Assembly: GCF_031453555.1 (NCBI RefSeq)
Contig: NZ_JAVIZM010000001.1
Span: forward strand, 62,001 to 126,000
Reading direction: 5' to 3'
DNA: 64,000 bases
From: Bacillus sp. SLBN-46
GTDB taxonomy: Bacteria > Bacillota > Bacilli > Bacillales > Cytobacillaceae
Shown: positions 9,408 to 17,920 of the stretch, one piece after another
Layout: the number at the start of each line of letters is the position of its first letter
How positions within the stretch are numbered: the stretch's first letter is position 1
Made by a program: the position numbers and the translations under genes
Notes under the pieces: model-generated
What the model saw: the letters and a program-made list of their open reading frames with translations, nothing else
Told to the model about the DNA's origin: nothing
Database searches by the model: none

Positions 9408-10943
9408 TTATCTTAAGGTTTGTTTTCGTCTGTATTGGCTTGGTGATACTCCCTTAATTTTTTTAAATACCTTACAAAAATAACTGTGATCAGAGTAGCC
9501 GACCATTCCGCTGATTTCAGATATAGATTCCGTATTCTTAATTAACAGCTTAGTTGCTTCTTCAATACGAATTTTATTTAGATATTCAATAAACCCTTCA
9601 TTATTATGCGTTGAAAAATAATTTGATAGGTAAGAGGGATTAAAATGAAAGTGCTTAGCAACTTCTGTAAGGGTAAGCTGCTCGGCATAATGGTCCATGA
9701 TATATTCCATCAGCTTTTTCATATTAAAATTTTCCGAATGCTCGTCTATTGCAAATAGGCATTCATTTGCTTCTTCTATAAAACGCTCTAATAGTACTAC
9801 CGCTTCTTCTGCAGTGCGTACTTCATCAAAAGCTTTAAAATACGAATATTTTGCATTCTCTAGTTTTTTCACTTCATATTCCATATTACTTAGAAGAATC
9901 GTTATGTTAAAAATGATGTTGCTAAAAAAAGCTTTGTATTCAAAAACATCTGTTGTATACCATTTTGAATAGGTTCTAACATGCTCTTTTAAATAATTAA
10001 AAGCAGAATCAAAGTGTCTCCTTTTCATTTCACCAGTAAACCAATCCAAATTAAATTTTTCAAATTTATGAGGAAGTTCTGGAAGGTCCGCGTCCGATAA
10101 AATGTATCTATTAGGAAGATAGAATTGGTACATTAATAGTTTTGAGAACTGCTCTTTATAAATACTCCCCAAATGAGCTAACTCTTGAAACACCTCTGTT
10201 AAGACAAATCTTACCCCCTGCAGCTTCGTTGCAAGCTTGTTAGCTAGTTTAACCACGTTGGTTATATCGTTCTTAGTTAAATTAAGGAGATAAACAATGG
10301 TATGTTGATCATGTTTAAAACTATAATATTCTATCTGGTTTAAATCCTGGCCCAGTGCTCTATCTATATCACTTTTTATAGTAGTTTGGATGGTTTCCTC
10401 TCCAGTAACACCCAACAAACAGTAGTCGCTATAAGGGAACGCATTCTCTAATCCAGCTGATTTAAAATTGACTTCATATCCAGAAAGTAACTTATCAAGG
10501 AAATAGTCGATGGAAGCACCCTGGTTCACTTGCTTATCTCTTGTTTGGAAGGATGCAATTCTGCTAGCCGCTTTCTTCAATACCTTTAATAGCCCATTTG
10601 CATCAAGTTTTGGCTTTAATATATAATCAACCACGCCACTTTGAAATGTAGATCGTACATAATCAAATTCTCCAAAACTGCTCAGGATAATGATTTCAAT
10701 TTCAGGATATTTCTCTTTAACAATTCTTGTTAGTTCTTCCCCGTCCATGATTGGCATCACAATATCTGTTATTAACACATGAGGTTGGGTTAACTCAATG
10801 AGTTCTAATGCTTCTTGTCCATTCGAAGCCTCTCCAACGATCAAAAATCCTTCTTGTTCCCAGTCGATATAGTGTTTGATCCCTTGCCTAATTAGCATCT
10901 CGTCATCTACAATAAGAATTCTGCATTGTCCCATTGATGTCAT
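9408..10943 (-). CDS. yesN: Response regulator with AraC-type HTH, YesN family
   Basis: Receiver plus C-terminal AraC double helix-turn-helix, 511 residues. The phospho-acceptor is Asp60 in VLITDIVMPIMDG, with the acidic pair in IVDDE and a lysine in ILKPK. The C-terminal 100 residues carry the two helix-turn-helix units (LTLTEVAKHF and SISEISGMVGYSDHSYFCKVFKK). The middle is the long linker of YesN regulators. GGAGGGATTCG precedes the ATG. It probably activates the importer/galactosidase operon on the same strand. Confidence 0.92.
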   Translation of the reverse strand: MTSMGQCRILIVDDEMLIRQGIKHYIDWEQEGFLIVGEASNGQEALELIELTQPHVLITDIVMPIMDGEELTRIVKEKYPEIEIIILSSFGEFDYVRSTFQSGVVDYILKPKLDANGLLKVLKKAASRIASFQTRDKQVNQGASIDYFLDKLLSGYEVNFKSAGLENAFPYSDYCLLGVTGEETIQTTIKSDIDRALGQDLNQIEYYSFKHDQHTIVYLLNLTKNDITNVVKLANKLATKLQGVRFVLTEVFQELAHLGSIYKEQFSKLLMYQFYLPNRYILSDADLPELPHKFEKFNLDWFTGEMKRRHFDSAFNYLKEHVRTYSKWYTTDVFEYKAFFSNIIFNITILLSNMEYEVKKLENAKYSYFKAFDEVRTAEEAVVLLERFIEEANECLFAIDEHSENFNMKKLMEYIMDHYAEQLTLTEVAKHFHFNPSYLSNYFSTHNNEGFIEYLNKIRIEEATKLLIKNTESISEISGMVGYSDHSYFCKVFKKIKGVSPSQYRRKQTLR

Positions 10944-11001
10944 CGAATCCCTCCTTCAGATAGCAATATCCTCTAGTTTTAAAGATTTATATTCCTATTC
11001 T

Positions 11002-11033
11002 ATTATAGAACATATTATTTGAAAGCGTTTTTT
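11002..11033 (-). promoter_or_regulatory. Candidate promoter of yesNM with overlapping cre-like site
   Basis: A TATAAT -10 (reverse strand, 11002-11007) lies about 60 bases before the yesN start without a good -35. TGAAAGCGTTTTTT (11020-11033), a cre-like sequence with two mismatches, covers the -35 region. CcpA repression of the sensor operon is plausible but weakly supported. Confidence 0.3.
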
Positions 11034-11075
11034 ATATATTACCTTCTATTACAAATTTCATAGACTAGCAAACAT

Positions 11076-11102
11076 AAAAAGATGCCCGAATTCTTCAGAC
11101 AT
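11076..11102 (-). terminator. Terminator after envelope-stress kinase gene
   Basis: On the reverse strand ATGTCTGAA-GAA-TTCGGGCAT forms a nine-pair stem with two G-U pairs, followed by CTTTTT. It begins about 12 bases after the kinase stop. Confidence 0.65.
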
Positions 11103-11113
11103 TTTCTTATTCT

Positions 11114-12514
11114 CTACCCACCTAATGGGATCCGAACGGTGAAGGTGCTCCCTTTGCCCATTTCACTGGATACATGAATGCTCCCTTTGTGCGTGTCCAC
11201 AATCCACTTGGCAATAGAAAGTCCCAGACCATGCCCACCCATTTGCCGTGAGCGAGATTTATCTGAACGATAGAAACGTTCAAAGATCCGTTGATAATCC
11301 TCTTTTTTAATGCCGATCCCTGTATCCTTAACAGTCATACACAACTGATTCCCTTCATTGGATAGGGCAACTCGGACCTCCCCTTTTTCTGGCGTGTACT
11401 TTATCGCATTATCTAAAAGAATATAGACTAATTGGGAACATCTATGAAAATCACCAACTACCATTTGTGGATCCGGTGCAGCGAAATGGAGTGATAGTTG
11501 TTTTGAATCGGCAAGCGGCCGGACAGATTCTATCGTTTTTTCAATTAGCTGGGTCCAATCAAATTTTTCTAGTTTGAGCTCTACTGCATTTGAATCTGAT
11601 CGGGCCAAGGTTAACAAATCACTTACCAAATGCGTCATCCGCTTCACTTCCTCTTTCATATTAGTAAGCATTTTCCAAACAGGGTCCTCTTTTGCAGGTT
11701 CGATCGTCATTTCCAACGCATCAACGGACGATAACAGGACACTTAAGGGTGTACGTAACTCATGCGAAGCATCTGCTACAAATTCCCGTTGTCTCTTAAA
11801 AGCAAGCCTAATCGGACCCATAGCTTTTTTCGACATGACTGAACTCATATAGAGTGCTACTCCAAAAAATACGATTCCAATAGCCACGAAAATGAATAGA
11901 AGCCAGTGGAACAATTGGTAGGCAAAAGAGATGTCCTTTCCAATATACAACTGGCCAATATATTTTCCTTTATAATAAATCGATTTATTAGTAATCATGA
12001 GACGAAAGTCTTTTTCAGCCTCAGGCACACGAAATTCCCCTCGATTTCCCCTTCCTTTTGGATTACCGGCTATATGCAGTGTTTCCTTTCGGATTTCTCC
12101 GTTATATGAAACTTGTACGGTTACCAGTCGTTTCAGTTCTGGACGAAGACGTTGGTCTGCTTCGTTGCCCATCACCATTTCTCCGTTTGGACTGACCACG
12201 TAATAAAAAAACTGATTCACGCCCGCAAAAACGACCTCTTGATTCGACAAATCCTGCAGGTCACTTTGGTCCTTTTTCAATAAATAATTCTCAATAATGC
12301 CAGCTTCCTGTTGCACTAATGTCTGGAGCTCTTGCTCCTGATTTTTTAGTATCACTACATAGAGCACGGAATACACAATCAAAATAAATAGGGCTAGAAA
12401 TACCATAAGAAGTCCGCTATAAATACGTGTCAACTGACCTTGTGTACTTGTAAAAACATCCTTATCACCACGGGTGGACAAGAAACGAGAGAAGAAGCCG
12501 GGATTAGCATTCAC
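11114..12514 (-). CDS. Two-component sensor histidine kinase (envelope-stress module)
   Basis: Membrane kinase of 466 residues. Transmembrane segments at about 32-55 and 200-225 flank a 145-residue extracytoplasmic loop. HisKA has His251 in DASHELRTPLSVLL, followed by N-, G1- and G2-box motifs (LLDNAIKYTPEKG, VKDTGIGI, GGHGLGLSIAKW). It overlaps the end of its regulator gene by 11 bases. Position after a PspA gene suggests it reports membrane or cell-wall damage. The family resembles CiaH/RppB-like kinases, but I cannot assign an orthologue. Confidence 0.88.
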   Translation of the reverse strand: MNANPGFFSRFLSTRGDKDVFTSTQGQLTRIYSGLLMVFLALFILIVYSVLYVVILKNQEQELQTLVQQEAGIIENYLLKKDQSDLQDLSNQEVVFAGVNQFFYYVVSPNGEMVMGNEADQRLRPELKRLVTVQVSYNGEIRKETLHIAGNPKGRGNRGEFRVPEAEKDFRLMITNKSIYYKGKYIGQLYIGKDISFAYQLFHWLLFIFVAIGIVFFGVALYMSSVMSKKAMGPIRLAFKRQREFVADASHELRTPLSVLLSSVDALEMTIEPAKEDPVWKMLTNMKEEVKRMTHLVSDLLTLARSDSNAVELKLEKFDWTQLIEKTIESVRPLADSKQLSLHFAAPDPQMVVGDFHRCSQLVYILLDNAIKYTPEKGEVRVALSNEGNQLCMTVKDTGIGIKKEDYQRIFERFYRSDKSRSRQMGGHGLGLSIAKWIVDTHKGSIHVSSEMGKGSTFTVRIPLGG

Positions 12515-13178
12515 ACTTATATCCCACCCCTCTTATACTTTGAAGCAAGTCTTGTTTTCCAAGGCTATCTAATTTTTTCCGAATCAACTTAACGGTAGCA
12601 TCGATTGTTTTAAGAGATACATCCGTGTCTAGACCCCAAATACGCTCAAGAATCATTTCACGTGGCAGTACCTGTCCTTTATTTTGAACCAAAAGGTTTA
12701 ATAGCTGAAATTCGCGCGGACTTAATTGGATTTCATGACTGCCCGAGCGGACTACATGGCTTATGCGATGGAGAACCATATTGTGAATTTCGATTTCGTC
12801 TTCAAGGATTGGCGCATAGTTCCTCCGTGAAAGGGCACGTATCCTCGCTAACAGTTCATCGATTTCAAATGGTTTGACAAGATAGTCATCCGCTCCGGAA
12901 TCGAGTCCTTCAATTCGATCCTGAACGGAATCTTTAGCTGTTAGCATGAGAATGGCACCGGAATATCCGTGTTTCCTGAGACGCTGACAGACTTCCACTC
13001 CATCACCGTTTGGCATCATCCAATCCATGATAATCACATCATAATTGGCAGACTTTGCATAATAGTAGGCATCCTCTCCTTCCGTTACCCATTCCACATG
13101 GAATCCGCCCTTTTTCTTCAGCATATATTCAATTAACTCACCCAGTTTGGCATCGTCTTCAGCTAATAAGATATTCAT
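12504..13178 (-). CDS. Response regulator, OmpR/PhoB family (envelope-stress module)
   Basis: Receiver plus winged-helix DNA-binding domain. Phospho-acceptor is the aspartate in VIIMDWMMPNGDG (residue 52 from the chosen start); acidic pair in LLAEDDAKLG; Lys in YLVKPF. The C-terminal wing ends RGVGYKCEC. ATG at 13178 is preferred because GGAG sits eight bases before it, while ATG at 13184 is only two bases from it. It overlaps the kinase gene. A tandem TTTCACC site upstream of the pspA transcript is a candidate target. Confidence 0.9.
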   Translation of the reverse strand: MNILLAEDDAKLGELIEYMLKKKGGFHVEWVTEGEDAYYYAKSANYDVIIMDWMMPNGDGVEVCQRLRKHGYSGAILMLTAKDSVQDRIEGLDSGADDYLVKPFEIDELLARIRALSRRNYAPILEDEIEIHNMVLHRISHVVRSGSHEIQLSPREFQLLNLLVQNKGQVLPREMILERIWGLDTDVSLKTIDATVKLIRKKLDSLGKQDLLQSIRGVGYKCEC

Positions 13179-13267
13179 AGTCATAACTCCTTTACCTTAA
13201 TTTTCCTAATCACGACCACTATATCTTGAATCCTATCAAGCCAACCTTAAAGAATACTTAAGATGCA

Positions 13268-13298
13268 AAGAAGCACCCCAAATTATTGAGGTGCTTCT
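13268..13298 (-). terminator. Hairpin between pspA and the two-component genes
   Basis: GAAGCACC...GGTGCTTC forms a stem around an AAATTATTGA-type loop, about 25 bases after the pspA stop. The T-run is short on both strands, so termination may be partial, letting some transcription reach the regulator and kinase. Confidence 0.55.
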
Positions 13299-13321
13299 CT
13301 TTCTACCTTTCGTTCAGCCAA

Positions 13322-13993
13322 TTAAACTAGTGCAACTTTTTCATTTTTTAGCTTCTCCAGTTCTTTATTTAATTCCTCTTCGTCAACAAACTGATTAGCT
13401 GTTGCATCCAACGAAGCTATTGGAGTGGAAAATTGATTACCTGCCTGTACTTCAGCCTCCATCATTAAAATTTGCCCTTCTACCCGTGCAATACCTCTAG
13501 CAATTGTATCTGTTTGGAAGGACACCGTTGCCTTTTGAATTTGCTTCGTGGATAAAGCAACATTTGCTCGAGAAGCTAAGAGAATTTTTTTATGCTGCAT
13601 TTGGTTATACGTTTCTTTCAACTGTTCTATTTTTTCTTTTAGAAGTTGCGTTTGTGTTTTAATCGCTTCAGCCTGTTCTTGATAGAGGTGAAGCTGTTTT
13701 TCAAGTGCTAGCTTTTCCTGTACAGCTAATTTTGCTATCCCATCCTCACCTTGCTCAATCGCGAGCTTTGCCTGACGGTTTCTTTTGTCTACAAAAGCTT
13801 GAGTTTCAGAAAGGAGAGCAGCCTGTTTTTTCTCAACAAAAATTTGACGTGCTAATGCTTTCTGTCCTTTTACAATTTCCTGTTCCATTTCTCGTGAATA
13901 TTCATTCAACATAGCAATTGGATCTTCGATTCCATCTAATAGTCCATTCATTTCTGCCTTTGTAATCGTTTTTATTCTTTTAAAAATACCCAT
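13322..13993 (-). CDS. pspA: PspA/IM30 family protein (LiaH-like)
   Basis: Membrane-protective coiled-coil protein of the PspA/Vipp1/LiaH family. The N-terminus MGIFKRIKTITKAEMNGLLD is the family signature; residues 25-190 are almost all helix with heptad-like Gln/Glu/Lys runs. About 223 residues, as usual. ATG at 13993 begins the canonical MGIF and lies one base after the upstream stop. It is co-oriented with a small membrane protein before it and a two-component pair after it, like stress-induced lia/psp systems. Likely oligomerises on the inner membrane face. Confidence 0.9.
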   Translation of the reverse strand: MGIFKRIKTITKAEMNGLLDGIEDPIAMLNEYSREMEQEIVKGQKALARQIFVEKKQAALLSETQAFVDKRNRQAKLAIEQGEDGIAKLAVQEKLALEKQLHLYQEQAEAIKTQTQLLKEKIEQLKETYNQMQHKKILLASRANVALSTKQIQKATVSFQTDTIARGIARVEGQILMMEAEVQAGNQFSTPIASLDATANQFVDEEELNKELEKLKNEKVALV

Positions 13994-13994
13994 T

Positions 13995-14402
13995 TTAATC
14001 ATTCTCCTTTTTAGTCATTATTGTTTTTTCCCACTGATCTAATAATTGGCTGTTTTGGTTAGCCACTGGTGTATGTGAATCCATTAATGGTGTATCAATA
14101 AACTGTTGCATGGAAGAAGCTTTTGCTTTTGTTCTAAACCATCTGACAAGGAAGAATAACACAGCTAGTCCTATTAAAAGCAATAACCATGAAAATCCTC
14201 CTCCAGGATGAGGGCCATTCATGAATGAATGAGAGCCGAATCCTCCTCGTGTTCCCATTCCACCTGGTCCATGTCCATGTCCGTATGGCCCAGCGGCAAA
14301 GGTGCTTCCTCCTCCTAGAAGATAGTGGAGGACGTTAAATGCCACTATCACAGCAGCCATCATCACACCCCAGAACACTCCTTTTTTCATTTTCTTATTC
14401 AT
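13995..14402 (-). CDS. Small membrane protein upstream of pspA
   Basis: 135 residues, family not recognised. Membrane segment about 9-28, then a Gly/His-rich outer loop (GPYGHGHGPGGMGTRGG) rich enough in His to bind metal or respond to pH, a second membrane segment about 70-88, and a polar tail. Gene position and topology recall LiaI-type partners that recruit a PspA protein to the membrane, but there is no clear sequence match. GAAAGGAGG precedes the start, and the stop is one base from the pspA ATG, so the two are translationally coupled. Confidence 0.7.
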   Translation of the reverse strand: MNKKMKKGVFWGVMMAAVIVAFNVLHYLLGGGSTFAAGPYGHGHGPGGMGTRGGFGSHSFMNGPHPGGGFSWLLLLIGLAVLFFLVRWFRTKAKASSMQQFIDTPLMDSHTPVANQNSQLLDQWEKTIMTKKEND

Positions 14403-14448
14403 TTCTCTTTCCTCCTTTCAACTTGATACTTGATGTCTATTAGAGAAC

Positions 14449-14467
14449 GGTGAAAACTTGGTGAAAG
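14449..14467 (-). promoter_or_regulatory. Tandem TTTCACC repeats: candidate site for the envelope-stress regulator
   Basis: Read leftward, TTTCACC-AAGT-TTTCACC gives two identical heptamers 11 bases apart, the spacing used by OmpR/PhoB-type regulators. They lie about 50 bases upstream of the small membrane protein/pspA start, near the expected -35. Binding is inferred. Confidence 0.4.
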
Positions 14468-14495
14468 ACTAGCTTTTTTGAAAAAATTTTTTTTA

Positions 14496-14531
14496 CAAAA
14501 AAATAGACTCTCCCGTCAGACGGAAAAGTCT
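14496..14531 (-). terminator. Terminator after PAS kinase gene
   Basis: Reverse strand AGACTTTTCCGTC...GACGGGAGAGTCT stem followed by ATTTTTTTG, about 35 bases after the kinase stop. Confidence 0.8.
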
Positions 14532-14567
14532 TTGACTATCTCTATTAAATTGAAGTTGTTCAATCTC

Positions 14568-16196
14568 TTAACTGGCCAATGGCAGTGTAATCTCTACCAA
14601 TGTTCCTTCATTCATTTTACTCTTGTATAAAATACTGCCATGGTGCTGCTTAAGTATTTTATGACAAATCATGATTCCTAGGCCTGTTCCCTTTTCTTTT
14701 AAGCTATAGAATGGCTCGCCTAGACGAGGAAGAAGCTCTTCAGGAATACCGCAGCCTTGGTCTTGAACAGAAATCAGGCACTCTCCTTCTGCACTCTTTC
14801 GAAGGTCAATGCTAATTTCTCCTCCATCCTTCATGGCCTCCATCGCATTTTTTAAAATATTGAGGAATACCTGCTTTAATTGATTCCTTTCACAAGTAAT
14901 AAACAAAGCCGTATTTTCCACTTTTAAATTAATTTGAATACCATTCATCAGCGCTTCTGGTGACAGTAACTCTAATGTATCTTCTAGTAATTCTCGCAAA
15001 TCAGTCCGATTTAATTGCACTGCCTGCGGCTTTCCTAAAGAGAGTAATTCGCTGGTAATACCCTCAATCCGCTCTAATTCTGTAAGAAGCAAGCGGTCAA
15101 TTGTGGTATTCTCTCCCCGATAGAGTTGGAGGAAGCCTTTGATTGTTGTTAAAGGGTTTCTGATTTCATGCGCTACTCCCGCAGCCAGTTCCCCGACAAT
15201 AGAAAGCTTCTCTGATTGCAGTAGGAATCCCTCTGCTTTTTTCCGTTCAGAAACATCTCGACTGATAATAACAATATGCTCGACTGATTGTCCTTCTCCT
15301 TTAACAGGCATACATCGGGACTCAAATTCTATATAATGACCTTCCATGTGTTTCAAACGGAATTCTAACGCTTGAGATTCTTTCTGCTCAAACATGGTCT
15401 TTATTGTGTTTTTAAAAAGAGAGACGTCTTCCGAATGAATGAACGTACATAATTCGAATTTTTCTAATTCGCTAGTGTGAAAACCTAAAACAACTTCATG
15501 GGAAGGGGAAAAGTAACTGATCGAGTGATCCTTATTCATCACCATGATCAGGTCTGATGTATTTTCAGCAATAAGCCGGTATTTCGATTCGCTTTCTCCT
15601 AACATTTTATACATATCAGACAGCCTATTATTTAACCTGTGGAGCTTTACATAGGACTCAATGAGTAAAGCTCCAATGACCACTCCTAACATCACAAATA
15701 ATATATATTGAAGGTGAAAGAATGGCTTGTCTCTAAACACATTAAATAGAAACGGAACGGTGACTATGTAGATGACCAAATAGGTTGCAAAGAAAATGGC
15801 ACTCTTTTTAATGGAGGTCAACCGCGAAATATACCTATGGATTATTGAAAAACTAATCATAATGATTGACCAGCCAATAATTGCCGGCATCCATTGACCA
15901 CTTGAATACAATCTTATGAGTAATGAAAAAATCCCAGTAATGAATCCCGCAATTGGTCCAAGGTAGGAAAAAACCAGGATAACAGGAGCGTACCGTATAT
16001 CGTAAGAATAACCACCCTGGTGAATGGATAATAAAACAAGGATAATTGAAACAATTCCCCCATATAAACCCACCCAAAATTGAACCTTCTTAAAGGGTTT
16101 ATGATTGATGAATGAGCGTATTACTAGTGGCAAACTAACCATGAGTGAAAATATTGAGAGATTCATAATATAGTCTAAAAGGATCACTGATTCCAC
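14568..16196 (-). CDS. PAS sensor histidine kinase with LytS-like membrane domain (sporulation-kinase type)
   Basis: 542 residues. Five to six membrane segments over residues 5-190 resemble the 5TM receptor domain of LytS-type sensors; a PAS domain at about 205-325 is followed by HisKA with His343 in AAGVAHEIRNPLTT, and the ATPase boxes NAMEAMKDGG, DQGCGIP and KGTGLGIMICHK. The short Bacillus-type kinase core with LSLGKPQ is typical of sporulation/phosphorelay kinases (KinB/KinE-like). No regulator gene is adjacent, as expected for kinases feeding Spo0F. The signal sensed is unknown. Confidence 0.85.
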   Translation of the reverse strand: MESVILLDYIMNLSIFSLMVSLPLVIRSFINHKPFKKVQFWVGLYGGIVSIILVLLSIHQGGYSYDIRYAPVILVFSYLGPIAGFITGIFSLLIRLYSSGQWMPAIIGWSIIMISFSIIHRYISRLTSIKKSAIFFATYLVIYIVTVPFLFNVFRDKPFFHLQYILFVMLGVVIGALLIESYVKLHRLNNRLSDMYKMLGESESKYRLIAENTSDLIMVMNKDHSISYFSPSHEVVLGFHTSELEKFELCTFIHSEDVSLFKNTIKTMFEQKESQALEFRLKHMEGHYIEFESRCMPVKGEGQSVEHIVIISRDVSERKKAEGFLLQSEKLSIVGELAAGVAHEIRNPLTTIKGFLQLYRGENTTIDRLLLTELERIEGITSELLSLGKPQAVQLNRTDLRELLEDTLELLSPEALMNGIQINLKVENTALFITCERNQLKQVFLNILKNAMEAMKDGGEISIDLRKSAEGECLISVQDQGCGIPEELLPRLGEPFYSLKEKGTGLGIMICHKILKQHHGSILYKSKMNEGTLVEITLPLAS

Positions 16197-16308
16197 CTAT
16201 CCCTTGTTAAAATCTTACTATTTTCTCTTATATTAAACTAGAATATCCACTATTGCTATAAGGAAAATATATATTTAGTTGGTATTTTTGTCCATATAAT
16301 ATAAATGG

Positions 16309-16353
16309 TCAAAAGATAGAAAAAGACCTTTCCGCCGCTGCGAAAAAGTCTTT
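16309..16353 (-). terminator. Terminator after M20 amidohydrolase gene
   Basis: Reverse strand AAAGACTTTTTCGC...GCGGAAAGGTCTTT stem followed by TTCTATCTTTT, 20 bases after the stop. Confidence 0.75.
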
Positions 16354-16372
16354 GAAATATTTATAAGTGAAC

Positions 16373-17605
16373 CTATTTTGATAATAAAGAAAGCACAGTG
16401 TCTAAAATAACATTCACACCTTTTTCACAGTCTTCCCACGTCGTCCGTTCTACCTCGCAATGGCTCTTTCCATTGATACTTGGCACAAACAGCATGGCGG
16501 TCGGAACATAGCTGGCAATAAATTGAGCATCATGCCCTGCACCGCTAACCATTCGTTTGTTGGAGTATCCAAGCGACTGGGCAGATTCCTCTAAAAGTTT
16601 GCAAATTTCCGACTCAAACCAAACCGTATCCCGCTCCCATAGTTTAGTAGTCTTAATCTCACAACCTTCATTATCTGCGAATTGAGAAAGCCCATGAATG
16701 AAATCTTTAACGGAATTGACGATTTCCATATCTTTATGCCTTGCCTCAAGAGTAAAAATCACTTTATTTGGGATAACGGTATGGATACTTGGATATACGT
16801 TCACTCGACCGATGGTAAATACTAACTCTTCATCCAGGCTGCCTAAACGTTGACGGATTTCATTAATGAGGTTGTTCGTTGCGAAAAGGGCATCCTTTCG
16901 CATATTCATTGGTGTAGTGCCTGCATGGTCGGATTCTCCTGTTACTTCTATTTCATAACAGCACATCCCAACCACACATTCGACAACACCAATGGTGAGT
17001 GCCTCTTTTTCTAAAATAGGCCCTTGTTCAATATGCAGCTCTAAAAAGGCAGTCGCTTCTTTGAGGCGATTGTCTACCTCACCCTCATATCCGATGGCCT
17101 TTAATGCCTCTCCAAAAGTGGTACCCTCTGCATCTTTCTTTTGCACCATGACCGATTTATCAAATTTCCCAGATAGGACACCAGAAGCCATCATAGAAGG
17201 CTCGAATCTTGCCCCTTCTTCATTTGTAAAATTAACAATAGTAATTGGAATTTTTGGTTTGATGTTATTTTCTACAAGTGTTCTAACTACTTCTAAGCCG
17301 GTAACTACTCCTAGAACACCGTCGAAGCGCCCACCTTTTTTCACGGTATCCAAATGGGAACCTATTAAAATAGGAGGTTTATTTTCGGTTCCCTCCAGTG
17401 TGGCATACATACATCCCATATCATCTACTTTGACCGACATCCCTAACTCTTCGCAGCAGGAGCGAAAGTAATCTCTGACACGGCGATCTTCCTCTGATAA
17501 CGACAATCTTGTAACCCCATTGTTTTCTGTCCGACCAAAATCTGCAAATCGTTCCAGTTCCTTCATCAGTCTTTCCCCATTAATCAATAGCTTTTGTTTT
17601 TGCAT
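16373..17605 (-). CDS. M20 amidohydrolase: N-carbamoyl-L-amino-acid hydrolase / allantoate amidohydrolase family
   Basis: Cytoplasmic dinuclear metal hydrolase of about 410 residues that splits carbamoyl or related groups from amino acids or ureides. Metal-site motifs are present: GSHLDTVKKGGRFDGVLG (His and bridging Asp), NEEGARF, ELHIEQGP, and a C-terminal GAGHDAQ. ATG at 17605 has AAAAAGGAG eight bases upstream, better than the GTG three codons earlier. No purine or hydantoin genes are nearby, so allantoate, N-carbamoyl amino acid and ureidoglycolate remain possible substrates. Confidence 0.85.
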   Translation of the reverse strand: MQKQKLLINGERLMKELERFADFGRTENNGVTRLSLSEEDRRVRDYFRSCCEELGMSVKVDDMGCMYATLEGTENKPPILIGSHLDTVKKGGRFDGVLGVVTGLEVVRTLVENNIKPKIPITIVNFTNEEGARFEPSMMASGVLSGKFDKSVMVQKKDAEGTTFGEALKAIGYEGEVDNRLKEATAFLELHIEQGPILEKEALTIGVVECVVGMCCYEIEVTGESDHAGTTPMNMRKDALFATNNLINEIRQRLGSLDEELVFTIGRVNVYPSIHTVIPNKVIFTLEARHKDMEIVNSVKDFIHGLSQFADNEGCEIKTTKLWERDTVWFESEICKLLEESAQSLGYSNKRMVSGAGHDAQFIASYVPTAMLFVPSINGKSHCEVERTTWEDCEKGVNVILDTVLSLLSK

Positions 17606-17920
17606 ATACAACACTCCTTTTTAAATAATGAGATTACGTCTGTTTCCATTACTGTTTTATTTAATCTCATGGAGGTGAAAAGCTTAGGTTGGTTTAGTTG
17701 AAGCTTGACGGAAATGGATCATGTTACCTGTTTAATTATGTAAAAATTCAGTCAATAAATTTATTATACAATACTCCCTGTCATAGTCATTAGACAAAAC
17801 ATCAAATCTTTCCACACAATTGTTTTATAGTTTGTATGATTTCATATTTTCCTTTCACTAATTTAGAAATTATTGTATCTTTGAAGGAAATATATAGATA
17901 TGAAACGTGAGGCACATCAT

